Under the pieces are notes generated by a model, which was given only the letters and a program-made list of their open reading frames with translations, did no database searches and was not told where the DNA came from. DNA of 64,000 bases from Micromonospora sp. NBC_00421 (GTDB lineage: Bacteria > Actinomycetota > Actinomycetes > Mycobacteriales > Micromonosporaceae): contig NZ_CP107929.1 of NCBI RefSeq assembly GCF_036017915.1, positions 3,476,001 through 3,540,000 on the forward strand, in the 5' to 3' direction. Positions 15,862-22,928 of this stretch are shown here, piece after piece (the stretch's first letter is position 1; every line of letters begins with the position of its first letter). Made by a program: the position numbers and the translations under genes.

Positions 15862-16115
15862 AGATGCCACTACATCGTGGACAGCACCGTTGCGTTAGGT
15901 GGAACGGCTGTTCGTCAACCACCGCTGCCTCGCCGATCATGGAGTTGTGGTGGGTAACAGAACGCCCGTAAAGCCCCCAAGGTCGGCACCACCACTCCAT
16001 GATCGCCAAGCGGGCCCACCCCGCTCCCCGATCGGGCACTTCCTGTCCCGGGTTGACCAGCCACCCACGGCGTTAACGCAACGGTGTTGACAACCAGGAT
16101 CGAGCACGATCTTGC
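15862..16115 (+). mobile_element. MITE-like repeat element, copy 1 (202 bp between terminal inverted repeats)
   Basis: Perfect 13-base terminal inverted repeats, CACCGTTGCGTTA at 15885-15897 and its complement at 16074-16086, enclose 202 bases. Inside is a second hairpin (GATCATGGAGTTGTGGTGG from 15935, complement ending at 16005). The same element in opposite orientation lies at 55855-56110, also 202 bases between the repeats. Similarity continues a little outside: GATGCCACTAC on the left and GATCGAGCACGATCTTGC on the right. No transposase is encoded, so it is a non-autonomous element or a REP-type palindromic repeat. A 63-codon open frame inside is conserved only because the DNA is. Confidence 0.75.
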
Positions 16116-16176
16116 GGCGGGCGGCGGGCGGCGGGCGGCGGGGCGGGCGGCGGGCGGCGGGCGGCGGGGCGGGTGA
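16115..16176 (+). repeat. GGC-rich low-complexity tract
   Basis: Repeats of GCGGCGGGC (9-base period) abut the right end of the 202-bp element and run to just before the stop of the DUF1684 gene. Replication slippage DNA with no coding content. Confidence 0.7.
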
Positions 16177-16193
16177 GGCGGGGACGTGGAGGG

Positions 16194-16790
16194 TCAGCGG
16201 TCGCGGCGGGGATAGTCCAGTTCACCGGCCCGGATGGGCACGTCGACCGTGTTCTCCGGGGGTGCGAGAGGGCACGCGTACGAACTGTTGATCGCGCAGG
16301 AGGGGTTGTAGAGGTAGTTCGGGTCGAGCCGGACCCGATGGCCGGGAAGCACGGTCAGGCCCCGACCGAAGGTCCCCTTGACCGTGTCGGTGAGGTACCG
16401 ACCACCGCCGTACGTCTCCCGGCCGCTCGTGCCGTCGCGGACCGGCACGAACAGTCCGCCGCCGTACGCCTCGATCCACCACAGGGTCAACGGCCCCCAC
16501 GGGGTCTCGGCGACCGCCACCCGCCGGTAGCGCACCACCCCGTCCGGGCCGCCGGTGTCGATGCTCTCGGTGCCCGAGGCGGGGCGCAGCGGGGCCTCGA
16601 CCACCGCCCCCGAGTCCGGCGGGAACCACCCCAGCCCGGGAAAGCCCGCCCGGTCGCCCGCCGGTAACGGGCTGGCCGGATGGGTCCGGAACAACTCGTC
16701 ACGGCCCGTCCGGAAACCGACCAGGTCGGCGTCGGACAGGTACAGCGCCGCGGTGCGTTCCCGCCAGTCGAGCACATCAAGGTCGTCCAC
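16194..16790 (-). CDS. DUF1684 domain-containing protein
   Basis: A 198-residue soluble protein of the DUF1684 family. Family hallmarks are W-R-x-R near residue 10, LVGFRTGRDELFRTHPASPL, FPGLGWFPPD, the central RYRRVAVAETPWGPLTLWWIEAYGGGLFVPVRDGTSGRETYGGGRYL, and NPSCAINSSYACPLAPPENTVDVPIRAGE at the C-terminus with two Cys. This last block, with its Asn-Pro-S-C and conserved C-PLAPPEN, is the most conserved part of the family. Function is unknown. ATG 16790 begins the alignment-like region; no strong ribosome site. It stands alone downstream of a long palindrome. Confidence 0.88.
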   Translation of the reverse strand: MDDLDVLDWRERTAALYLSDADLVGFRTGRDELFRTHPASPLPAGDRAGFPGLGWFPPDSGAVVEAPLRPASGTESIDTGGPDGVVRYRRVAVAETPWGPLTLWWIEAYGGGLFVPVRDGTSGRETYGGGRYLTDTVKGTFGRGLTVLPGHRVRLDPNYLYNPSCAINSSYACPLAPPENTVDVPIRAGELDYPRRDR

Positions 16791-16840
16791 CCACCGACCC
16801 TAACCAGCCACCCGGTCCCACCCCCGGCCATCCCCGCCAT

Positions 16841-16908
16841 CCCCGGTGATCAAGAGGTTTACGTCAACATTCCGTCGAAAAGTGACACGAACCTCTTGAT
16901 CACCGGGG
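16841..16908. repeat. 19-bp-arm palindrome between DUF1684 and GNAT genes
   Basis: CCCCGGTGATCAAGAGGTT at 16841-16859 is the exact complement of 16890-16908, with a 30-base AT-richer loop. It could terminate the GNAT gene transcript (stop at 16993) or be a dispersed palindromic repeat. Low-complexity GGGC tracts follow directly. Confidence 0.7.
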
Positions 16909-16990
16909 CGGGCAGCGGGCGGCGGGCGGGCGGGCGGCGGGCGGGCGGCGGGCGGGCGGGCGGCGGGCAGCGGGGTGGGTGGGGGTGGGG
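16905..16990 (+). repeat. GGGCGGC low-complexity tract
   Basis: Irregular repeats of GGCGGGC and GGGTGGG with no coding content, between the palindrome and the end of the GNAT gene. Confidence 0.65.
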
Positions 16991-16992
16991 GG

Positions 16993-17520
16993 TCAGGGGT
17001 CGGTGGTGAGGCGGGCGTGCAGGTGTTCGTCGTGGCGGTGGCCGTCGCCGTAGCGGTGGGACTCGCGCAGGGTGCCCTCCAGCCGGTAGCCGGCGCGCTC
17101 GGCGACCCGGCAGGAGGCGGGGTTGGCCACGGCGTGGCACAGTTCGATCCGGTGCAGGTCGAGGTGGGTGAAGGCCCAGCCGGTGAGCGCGTGCAGCGCC
17201 CGGCCGGCGACCCCGCGTCCCCGGGCCGGGGCGGCGGTCCAGTAGCCGACGGCGGCGTTGTCGTGCCGGATCTGGTGTACGGAGACCGAACCGAGCAGCG
17301 TCCCGTCGGTGCCGTCGGTCACCGCGAGGGAGACGTGGCTGCCGTCGCTCCGGTCGGCCCGCCTGGCGATCCACCCGGCGGCCTGCGCCAGGTCGGTCAC
17401 CCCCTGCCCGTTCCACCGGACGATGTCGGGGTCGACCAGGGCGGCCAGCACGGCCGGCGCGTCCGCCGTCCGCCAGGGGCGCAGCAACAGGCCGGCGGTG
17501 GTGATCTCCACGGGTTCCAC
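16993..17520 (-). CDS. GNAT family N-acetyltransferase (RimJ/RimL type)
   Basis: A 175-residue acetyl-CoA-dependent acetyltransferase. TTAGLLLRPWRTADAPAVLAAL opens the fold as in RimJ/RimL-like enzymes; GYWTAAPARGRGVAGRALHALTGWAF carries the acetyl-CoA pyrophosphate loop (R-G-x-G-x-A); HRIELCHAVANPASCRVAERAGYRLEGTLRESHRY is the typical N-x-x-S-x-x-V-x-E-x-x-G-(F/Y) end. Substrates of this branch are N-terminal or small-molecule amines. GTG 17520 gives the usual family length; an ATG at 17571 would add 17 residues without a better ribosome site. Divergent from marR. Confidence 0.85.
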   Translation of the reverse strand: MEPVEITTAGLLLRPWRTADAPAVLAALVDPDIVRWNGQGVTDLAQAAGWIARRADRSDGSHVSLAVTDGTDGTLLGSVSVHQIRHDNAAVGYWTAAPARGRGVAGRALHALTGWAFTHLDLHRIELCHAVANPASCRVAERAGYRLEGTLRESHRYGDGHRHDEHLHARLTTDP

Positions 17521-17630
17521 CCGGGCAGTCTGGCAGGTCGCCTGGCGACCACCCGTCCGACTTTCCTTCAAATACCGAAGTTCCGCACCTCAAGTACGAC
17601 TGTCTCGCCGCTCACACCACCCAAGGAGGG

Positions 17631-17659
17631 CTTGTTTAAATTTTAAGGAGTGCTACTGT
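17631..17659 (+). promoter_or_regulatory. marR promoter with AT-rich operator candidate
   Basis: TTGTTT (17632-17637) and TACTGT (17654-17659) with a 16-base spacer, and the near-palindrome TTTAAATTTTAA between them, stand out in this high-GC region. The -10 lies seven bases before the ATG, so the transcript is probably leaderless, and a MarR dimer at the AT-rich site would block it. This is inference from sequence. Confidence 0.5.
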
Positions 17660-17666
17660 TCGGGGC

Positions 17667-18149
17667 ATGACGGAGAGCCTGGACAGCGAGCGGATGGCCT
17701 GCTGGCGTGCCTACATCGAGGCGAGCCAGCGGCTGTTCACCCAGCTCGAAGAGGACCTGCGCGCCGACGGGGAGCTGAGCTTCGCCGACTACCACGTGCT
17801 GGTCCTGCTCTCCGAGGCGCCGGGCCAGCGACTGCGCATGGGTGAGCTGGCCGGTCGGCTGGTCTTCTCCCCCAGCCGGCTCACCTACCAGATCTCCACC
17901 ATGCAGCGGCGGGGTCTGGTCGCCAAGCAGTCCTGCCCCGGGGACCGTCGGGGCAGCGAGGCGGTGCTCACCGCCACCGGGCTGCTGACCCTGCGCGAGG
18001 CCGCGCCGGGGCACCTCGCCTCGGTCCGGCGGCACCTGATGGACGACCTCGACGACGCCGAGGTCACCACTCTGACCCGGGTCTTCGATCGACTCGGCCG
18101 GCGGCTACGCGCCGACCGGGACGCGTCGTCCACCCACAGCGACACCTGA
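17667..18149 (+). CDS. MarR family transcriptional regulator
   Basis: A 160-residue winged-helix repressor. ELSFADYHVLVLLSEAPGQRLRMGELAGRLVFSPSRLTYQISTMQRRGLVAKQSCPGDRRGSEAVLTATGLLTL contains the recognition helix (SPSRLTYQISTMQRRGLV) and the beta wing with the conserved D-x-R (GDRRG). N- and C-terminal helices form the dimer. It is followed ten bases later by the pirin gene on the same strand, a frequent actinobacterial pair; the regulator likely controls itself and the pirin in response to oxidants or small aromatic ligands. ATG 17667 is close to a promoter -10, suggesting leaderless translation. Confidence 0.9.
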   Translation: MTESLDSERMACWRAYIEASQRLFTQLEEDLRADGELSFADYHVLVLLSEAPGQRLRMGELAGRLVFSPSRLTYQISTMQRRGLVAKQSCPGDRRGSEAVLTATGLLTLREAAPGHLASVRRHLMDDLDDAEVTTLTRVFDRLGRRLRADRDASSTHSDT

Positions 18150-18159
18150 GGAGCCCGAG

Positions 18160-19146
18160 ATGCCCGCGATCACCGTCGACGACGTCCTCGTCCTGCCCCG
18201 CCTGCCCCGGCTCGACGAGACCACCAGCTACCGGCCGGTCCGCCGGCTGACCACCGCCCCCAGCGGTTACGAGGGTGAGGGCTTCCCGGTCCGCCGGGCC
18301 TTCGCCGGGGTGCCGATGTCGGATCTCGACCCGTTCATCCACCTCGACCAGATGGGCGAGGTGGACTACGCGCCGGGCGAGCCGAAGGGCACCCCGTGGC
18401 ACCCGCACCGGGGCTTCGAGACGGTCACCTACATGATCGACGGGATCATGGACCACCAGGACTCGCAGGGTGGTGGCGGCACCATCACCGACGGCGACAC
18501 CCAGTGGATGACCGCCGGCAGCGGGTTGCTGCACATCGAGGCCCCGCCGGAGCACCTGGTGGCCAGCGGTGGGCTCTTCCACGGCCTCCAGCTCTGGGTC
18601 AACCTGCCCCGGGTGGCCAAGATGATGCCGCCGCGCTACCAGGACATCCGGGGGCGGGAGTCGACCCTGCTGACCACGCCGGACGGCGGCGCACTGGTCC
18701 GGATCATCGCCGGTGAGGTCGCCGGGCACCAGGGGCCGGGGTCGACGCACACCCCGATCACCATCGCCCACGTCACGCTCCAGCCCGGTGCGGAGCTGAG
18801 CCTGCCCTGGCGGTCCGACTTCAACGCCCTGGTCTACGCGCTCTCCGGTCGGGGCACGGTCGGCACCGACCGACGTCCCTTCCAGGGCGGCCAGTTGGCC
18901 GTGCACGGTCCGGGCGACGCGCTGCGGATCACCGCGGGGGGCAAGCAGGACGGCAACACCCCGGCCCTGGACCTCTACCTCATGGGCGGAAAGCCCATCC
19001 GGGAGCCGGTGGCGCACTACGGGCCGTTCGTGATGAACACCCGTGCCGAGCTGATGCAGGCCTTCGAGGACTTCCAGGCCGGCAAGCTGGGCGTCGTCCC
19101 CGCCCAGCGGCTGCCGCACACCGGCGGCCAGGGCGACCGCCCCTGA
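18160..19146 (+). CDS. pirin family protein
   Basis: A 328-residue bicupin. The N-terminal cupin holds the metal ligands of pirins: WHPHRGFETVTYMIDG (two His), then GSGLLHIEAPPE (His and Glu). DFNALVYALSGRGTVG is in the C-terminal cupin, and the FVMNTRAELMQAFEDFQAGKLG tail is the usual pirin ending. Bacterial pirins include quercetinase-like dioxygenases and redox-responsive regulators; which applies is unknown. ATG 18160 follows GAGGAGCCCGAG. It forms an operon with marR (ten-base gap), and a hairpin 18 bases after the stop ends the unit. Confidence 0.92.
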   Translation: MPAITVDDVLVLPRLPRLDETTSYRPVRRLTTAPSGYEGEGFPVRRAFAGVPMSDLDPFIHLDQMGEVDYAPGEPKGTPWHPHRGFETVTYMIDGIMDHQDSQGGGGTITDGDTQWMTAGSGLLHIEAPPEHLVASGGLFHGLQLWVNLPRVAKMMPPRYQDIRGRESTLLTTPDGGALVRIIAGEVAGHQGPGSTHTPITIAHVTLQPGAELSLPWRSDFNALVYALSGRGTVGTDRRPFQGGQLAVHGPGDALRITAGGKQDGNTPALDLYLMGGKPIREPVAHYGPFVMNTRAELMQAFEDFQAGKLGVVPAQRLPHTGGQGDRP

Positions 19147-19163
19147 CGGCACGCGGCAACCCG

Positions 19164-19194
19164 ACGGGCGTCCCGGTTCCACCGGGGCGCCCGT
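19164..19194 (+). terminator. terminator of the marR-pirin operon
   Basis: ACGGGCGTCCCGGT and ACCGGGGCGCCCGT form a 14-base stem with one mismatch and a three-base loop, followed by TTTCG, 18 bases after the pirin stop. It may also serve the convergent small gene at 19238. Confidence 0.65.
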
Positions 19195-19237
19195 TTCGGG
19201 CGGTTCCGCCGCGGGCAGATACAGGCGGCGGAGGCCG

Positions 19238-19366
19238 TCAGGAGACCGCGAAGATCCCGGCAACCCCGAGGATCACCATGAGCAGTACCGCCAGGATCGC
19301 GCCGCGTTCGCTCTCGACCGCCTGGGTACGGTCCTGGGTCGCGGGGTTCGTCGTCTCGGCGGGCAT
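19238..19366 (-). CDS. 42-residue single-pass membrane protein
   Basis: A very short protein: a hydrophilic N-terminus MPAETTNPATQDRTQAVESE and one transmembrane helix, GAILAVLLMVILGVAGIFAV, running to the C-terminus. The ATG at 19366 has an excellent ribosome site (GAGGAGG seven bases upstream), which is the main reason to believe it. The longer frame to 19543 is a shadow of the upstream region of the phospholipase gene. Function unknown; small single-helix proteins like this often modulate larger membrane partners. Confidence 0.65.
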   Translation of the reverse strand: MPAETTNPATQDRTQAVESERGAILAVLLMVILGVAGIFAVS

Positions 19367-19499
19367 TGCGGTGCCTCCTCGGCGTTCGCGGTCTGGGGTG
19401 CGGCAGGCCACCCGCCGGAGCGGTTCCGGGCCACCCGGAGTGCGCTCCGCTGGTGGGGGTCCTACCGTGAGGACGTCGTCGACCTCGGGAGGTTGGAAC

Positions 19500-21089
19500 G
19501 TGGCGATCGAGGACTGGTTCCTGACCGCTGAGGAACGCGCCAACCCGGCCTCGGGGTTACCCGTCTGGACGACCGGAAACCTCGCCGAGCCGCTGATTCA
19601 CGGCGTGGCGTACTTCGACCGGCTGGTCAGCGCGGTGGAGGCTCTCGACGCGGGCGACCACCTCTTCTTCACCGACTGGCGGGGCGACCCGGACGAACTG
19701 ATGCGCCCGGACGGCCCGACGGTGGCCCAGCTCTTCGCGCAGGCCGCCCAGCGTGGGGTGGTGGTCAAGGGGCTGCTCTGGCGTTCCCACCTCGACACGC
19801 TGTCCTACAGTGAGGCGGAGAACCGCGACCTGAGCGAGACGATCAAAGCCGCCGGCGGTGAGGTGCTGCTCGACCAACGCGTCCGGCGGGGCGGGTCGCA
19901 CCACCAGAAGCTGGTGGTGCTGCGTCATCCCGACGACCCGGAGCGGGACGTCGCCTTCGCCGGCGGGATCGACCTGTGCCACAGCCGCCGGGACGACGCC
20001 GACCACCACGGCGACCCGCAGCCCCTGGCCATGTCGCCGCGGTACGGCCCGCACCCGCCCTGGCACGACGTGCAGCTCGCCGTCCGGGGGCCGGCGGTCG
20101 GCGCGCTGGACACCACGTTCCGCGAGCGGTGGACCGACCCGATGCCGTTGGACTCGGAGAACCCGCTGGCCTACCTGCGGGACCGGCTGCGCGGCTCCGA
20201 CCTCAGCCCCGACCCGCTGCCCGCCCAGCCGGCCGACCCGCCGCCCTGCGGCCCGCACCGCATCCAGGTGCTGCGCACCTACCCGGCGGTACGTCCCCGG
20301 TACTCCTTCGCCCCGGACGGCGAGCGGACGGTGGCCCGCGGCTACACCAAGGCGGTACGCCGGGCCCGCCGGCTGATCTACCTGGAGGACCAGTACCTCT
20401 GGTCGACCGAGGTGGCCGAGCTCTTCGCCCAGGCGTTACGCGACAATCCGGACCTGCACCTGGTCGCCGTGGTGCCCCGCCACCCGGACGTCGACGGCGC
20501 GTTGGCGCTGCCGCCGAACATGGTGGGCCGGGAGCAGGCGCTCTCGCTGTGCGAGCGGGCCGCCCCGGACCGGGTGCACGTCTTCGACGTGGAGAACCGG
20601 GCGGGCGATCCGGTCTACGTGCACGCCAAGGTCTGCGTGATCGACGACGTCTGGGCGAGCGTGGGCAGCGACAACTTCAACAGGCGGTCCTGGACGCACG
20701 ACAGCGAACTGTCCTGCGCGGTGCTCGACGAGACCCGCGACGAGCGGTCCCCCGTCGACCCGGCCGGCCAGGGCGACGGGGCCCGGGTGTTCGCCCGGGA
20801 CCTGCGGCTGCGGCTGTGGCGGGAGCACCTGGACCGGGATCCGGACGGCGCCGACGACGCCGACCTGCTCGACCCGGCCAGCGCGGTCGAGGCGATCACC
20901 TCGACCGCCGACGCCCTCCAGCGGTGGTACGACGCCGGCCGGACGGGCCCCCGGCCACCGGGCCGGCTGCGCCCGCACCGGCCCGAGCGGCTGCCCTGGT
21001 ACACCCGGCTCTGGGCGCTGCCGGCGTACCGACTGGTCTACGACCCCGACGGCCGGCCGCTGCACGCCCGACGGAAGGGCACCTGGTGA
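19500..21089 (+). CDS. phospholipase D family protein
   Basis: A 529-residue phospholipase D superfamily protein with two catalytic HKD motifs: GGSHHQKLVVLRHPDDPERDVAFAGGIDL (about 120-150) and VYVHAKVCVIDDVWASVGSDNFNRRSW (about 375-400). Each supplies one His-Lys pair, together forming the active site that hydrolyses or transfers phosphodiester head groups; the substrate (phosphatidylcholine, cardiolipin precursors or other) is not evident. No signal peptide, so cytoplasmic or membrane-peripheral. GTG 19500 is preceded by CGGGAGGTT; an upstream extension to 19278 is a shadow. It is divergent from the small membrane protein gene. Confidence 0.9.
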   Translation: MAIEDWFLTAEERANPASGLPVWTTGNLAEPLIHGVAYFDRLVSAVEALDAGDHLFFTDWRGDPDELMRPDGPTVAQLFAQAAQRGVVVKGLLWRSHLDTLSYSEAENRDLSETIKAAGGEVLLDQRVRRGGSHHQKLVVLRHPDDPERDVAFAGGIDLCHSRRDDADHHGDPQPLAMSPRYGPHPPWHDVQLAVRGPAVGALDTTFRERWTDPMPLDSENPLAYLRDRLRGSDLSPDPLPAQPADPPPCGPHRIQVLRTYPAVRPRYSFAPDGERTVARGYTKAVRRARRLIYLEDQYLWSTEVAELFAQALRDNPDLHLVAVVPRHPDVDGALALPPNMVGREQALSLCERAAPDRVHVFDVENRAGDPVYVHAKVCVIDDVWASVGSDNFNRRSWTHDSELSCAVLDETRDERSPVDPAGQGDGARVFARDLRLRLWREHLDRDPDGADDADLLDPASAVEAITSTADALQRWYDAGRTGPRPPGRLRPHRPERLPWYTRLWALPAYRLVYDPDGRPLHARRKGTW

Positions 21090-21169
21090 GCGTCCGAGGA
21101 TACGCAGTTGCGACGGGGGCGGGTGGGCGGCGAAGCCAGCAGCGGTCACGCCGGGTCAGTCCATCCCGG

Positions 21170-21340
21170 TGCGGATGATCACAAACCGTGCGAACCGTGT
21201 CCGATATTGTGGTTTCATGACTGAAAATCACTTAAGTACATCAGCCTTTCGGCTAGATATCCCCTCACCGATCAGGCTATGGTGACTCCCGAACGGCCCA
21301 TCTGAAGTTAAACCGAAGCGTCACGTCTTTTTGTCCGCGG
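21170..21340 (+). promoter_or_regulatory. AT-rich leader region of the sigma gene
   Basis: About 170 bases with much lower GC than the surroundings, including TTTCATGACTGAAAATCAC, TTAAGTACATCAG and CTATGG, between the phospholipase and sigma genes. Promoters are expected here, but no -10/-35 pair could be fixed with confidence. Confidence 0.35.
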
Positions 21341-21363
21341 ACGAGGTGCAGGGAGGACCACCA

Positions 21364-22188
21364 ATGACCGCGCCAACCATGAGCGAGCAGGCGACCACAC
21401 AGCCGGCCACCACCGAGAAGCTGGACCCGCGCGCCCTCACCGACAGCGCCGCCGACCTGCTGAACGCGATGGCCGCGCTGCCTGCCAACCACCCGTCCCG
21501 GGCGGCGCTGCGGGACCGCGCCATCGAGGCCTGGCTGCCGCTGGCCAACCACCTGGCCCACCGCTACAGCGGCCGGGGCGAGCCCACCGACGACCTGGCC
21601 CAGACCGCCGCCGTCGGCCTGATCAAGGCGATCGACAAGTTCGACCCGTCGCGCGGCGTCGACTTCGCCGGTTACGCGATCCCGACCATCATCGGCGAGT
21701 TGAAGCGGCACTTCCGCGACCGCACCTGGGACATCCGGGTGCCCCGTCGGCTCCAGGAGCTGCGGCTGGCCATCTCCGACGCCAACAGCTCGCTGTTGCA
21801 GACCCTCGGCAGGTCGCCGACGGTCGCCGACATCGCCGCCCACCTCAAGCTCACCGAGGAAGAGGTCCTGGAGGGCCTGGAAGGCGCCCGCGCCTACAAC
21901 GCGGTGTCGCTGTCCACCCCGACCGGCGACGGTGACCGCGCCACCGAGCTGGGCGACATGCTCGGCGGCGAGGACAACGAGTTCGAGCTGGCCGAGCTGC
22001 GGGTCGCACTCGGCCCGGCGCTGGCCACCCTCGACGAGCGTGAGCAGAAGATCCTCACCCTGCGCTTCTACGGCAACCTGACCCAGTCGCAGATCGCCGA
22101 CCAGATCGGCGTCTCGCAGATGCACGTGTCCCGGCTGCTCGCCCGGGCGCTGACCAAGCTGCGCGGTCAGCTCGACGGCACCTACTAG
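21364..22188 (+). CDS. SigB/SigF/SigG family RNA polymerase sigma factor
   Basis: A 274-residue group 3 sigma factor. Region 2 is seen in LPLANHLAHRYSGRGEPTDDLAQTAAVGLIKAIDKFDPSRGVDFAGYAIPTIIGELKRHFRDRTWDIRVPRR, region 3 in LGRSPTVADIAAHLKLTEEEVLEGL, and region 4 in LDEREQKILTLRFYGNLTQSQIADQIGVSQMHVSRLLARAL (the -35-binding HTH). This is the stress/sporulation-type branch controlled by anti-sigma kinases and SpoIIE-like phosphatases, such as the one at 4883. No anti-sigma gene is adjacent. ATG 21364 follows GGGAGGACC; a TTG at 21331 is less likely. The 270 bases upstream are unusually AT-rich and probably hold its promoter. Confidence 0.92.
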   Translation: MTAPTMSEQATTQPATTEKLDPRALTDSAADLLNAMAALPANHPSRAALRDRAIEAWLPLANHLAHRYSGRGEPTDDLAQTAAVGLIKAIDKFDPSRGVDFAGYAIPTIIGELKRHFRDRTWDIRVPRRLQELRLAISDANSSLLQTLGRSPTVADIAAHLKLTEEEVLEGLEGARAYNAVSLSTPTGDGDRATELGDMLGGEDNEFELAELRVALGPALATLDEREQKILTLRFYGNLTQSQIADQIGVSQMHVSRLLARALTKLRGQLDGTY

Positions 22189-22200
22189 GGGGTGGAGGCG

Positions 22201-22225
22201 GTCACCGACCCACCGGGTCGGTGAC
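22201..22225 (+). terminator. terminator of the sigma gene
   Basis: GTCACCGACCC and GGGTCGGTGAC form a perfect 11-base stem with a three-base loop, 12 bases after the sigma stop. Confidence 0.65.
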
Positions 22226-22286
22226 GGCCAAGACCACCGGGCCCGGTCGGCGGTTCGCCGGCCGGGCCCGCTCGGCTCCGGAACCA

Positions 22287-22320
22287 GAGCGGCCCCGACG
22301 CATGCGCGTCGGGGCCGCTC
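22287..22320. terminator. bidirectional terminator between sigma and GNAT genes
   Basis: Perfect 15-base arms (GAGCGGCCCCGACGC and complement) with loop ATGC, located 14 bases from the stop of the convergent acetyltransferase gene. Confidence 0.75.
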
Positions 22321-22334
22321 GGTCGTCGTGCGGG

Positions 22335-22928
22335 TCAGGCGCTCGCCGGGTCCCGCCACATCGGATAGAACGGCGTGCCGTCCGGCAGCCGGAAGACCTC
22401 CCGGAGCCGGTAGCCGTGCCGGGCGTAGAGGTCCCGCCCGGCTTCGCTGCTCGCCTCCAGGTAGCCGGGCACCCCGTGGGCGTCCAGCCAGGCGTGATGG
22501 TGACCCAGCAGGGCGGTGCCCAGCCCCTGCCCCTGACGGTCCGGCCGGACCGCGAGCAGGGCCAGGTGGTGGTGGTCGGGATGCGGGTGGTTGGCGGCGA
22601 ACAACTCGTCGAGGTGCCGGAACCGGGGGGTCCACTCCCCGCAGGCGGCGGCCAGCCGGTCGTCGTAGTCCACAGGTGCCGGCGACTCGTCACCGACCTG
22701 CGGGAACCAGACGGCCACCGCGTCCCGGTCGGCGGTGCCGAAGACCAGCCCGTGCCGCATCGCGTGGTCGACCAGGATCTCGAAGTTGTCGGCGAACACG
22801 GCCTCCCGCTTCGCCTCGTCCGGCACCAGCCAGTGGGTCGCCGGCAGCACCAGGAACGCCTCGGCGATCCGCTCGGCGACCCACCGGGTGTCGGCGGCGT
22901 CGAGCCGCTCGATGGCCACCCGGCTCAT
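22335..22928 (-). CDS. GNAT family N-acetyltransferase
   Basis: A 197-residue acetyltransferase. The conserved motif A is HHHLALLAVRPDRQGQGLGTALLGHHHAWLDAHG (acetyl-CoA loop Q-G-x-G-x-A), followed by YLEASSEAGRDLYARHGYRLREVFRLPDGTPFYPMW, a pattern common in GNATs placed near transporters. Its ATG at 22928 overlaps the TGA of the permease by four bases (ATGA), so both are translated from one message and probably handle the same amine or amino-acid compound. Substrate unknown. Start chosen for this overlap; the longer frame upstream is the permease in another frame. Confidence 0.87.
   Translation of the reverse strand: MSRVAIERLDAADTRWVAERIAEAFLVLPATHWLVPDEAKREAVFADNFEILVDHAMRHGLVFGTADRDAVAVWFPQVGDESPAPVDYDDRLAAACGEWTPRFRHLDELFAANHPHPDHHHLALLAVRPDRQGQGLGTALLGHHHAWLDAHGVPGYLEASSEAGRDLYARHGYRLREVFRLPDGTPFYPMWRDPASA

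Noticed and set aside
15899..16090. A 63-codon frame conserved in both repeat elements (also 55880-56071)
   Set aside because: Conservation is at the DNA level across the whole element, there is no ribosome site, and the composition is not protein-like.
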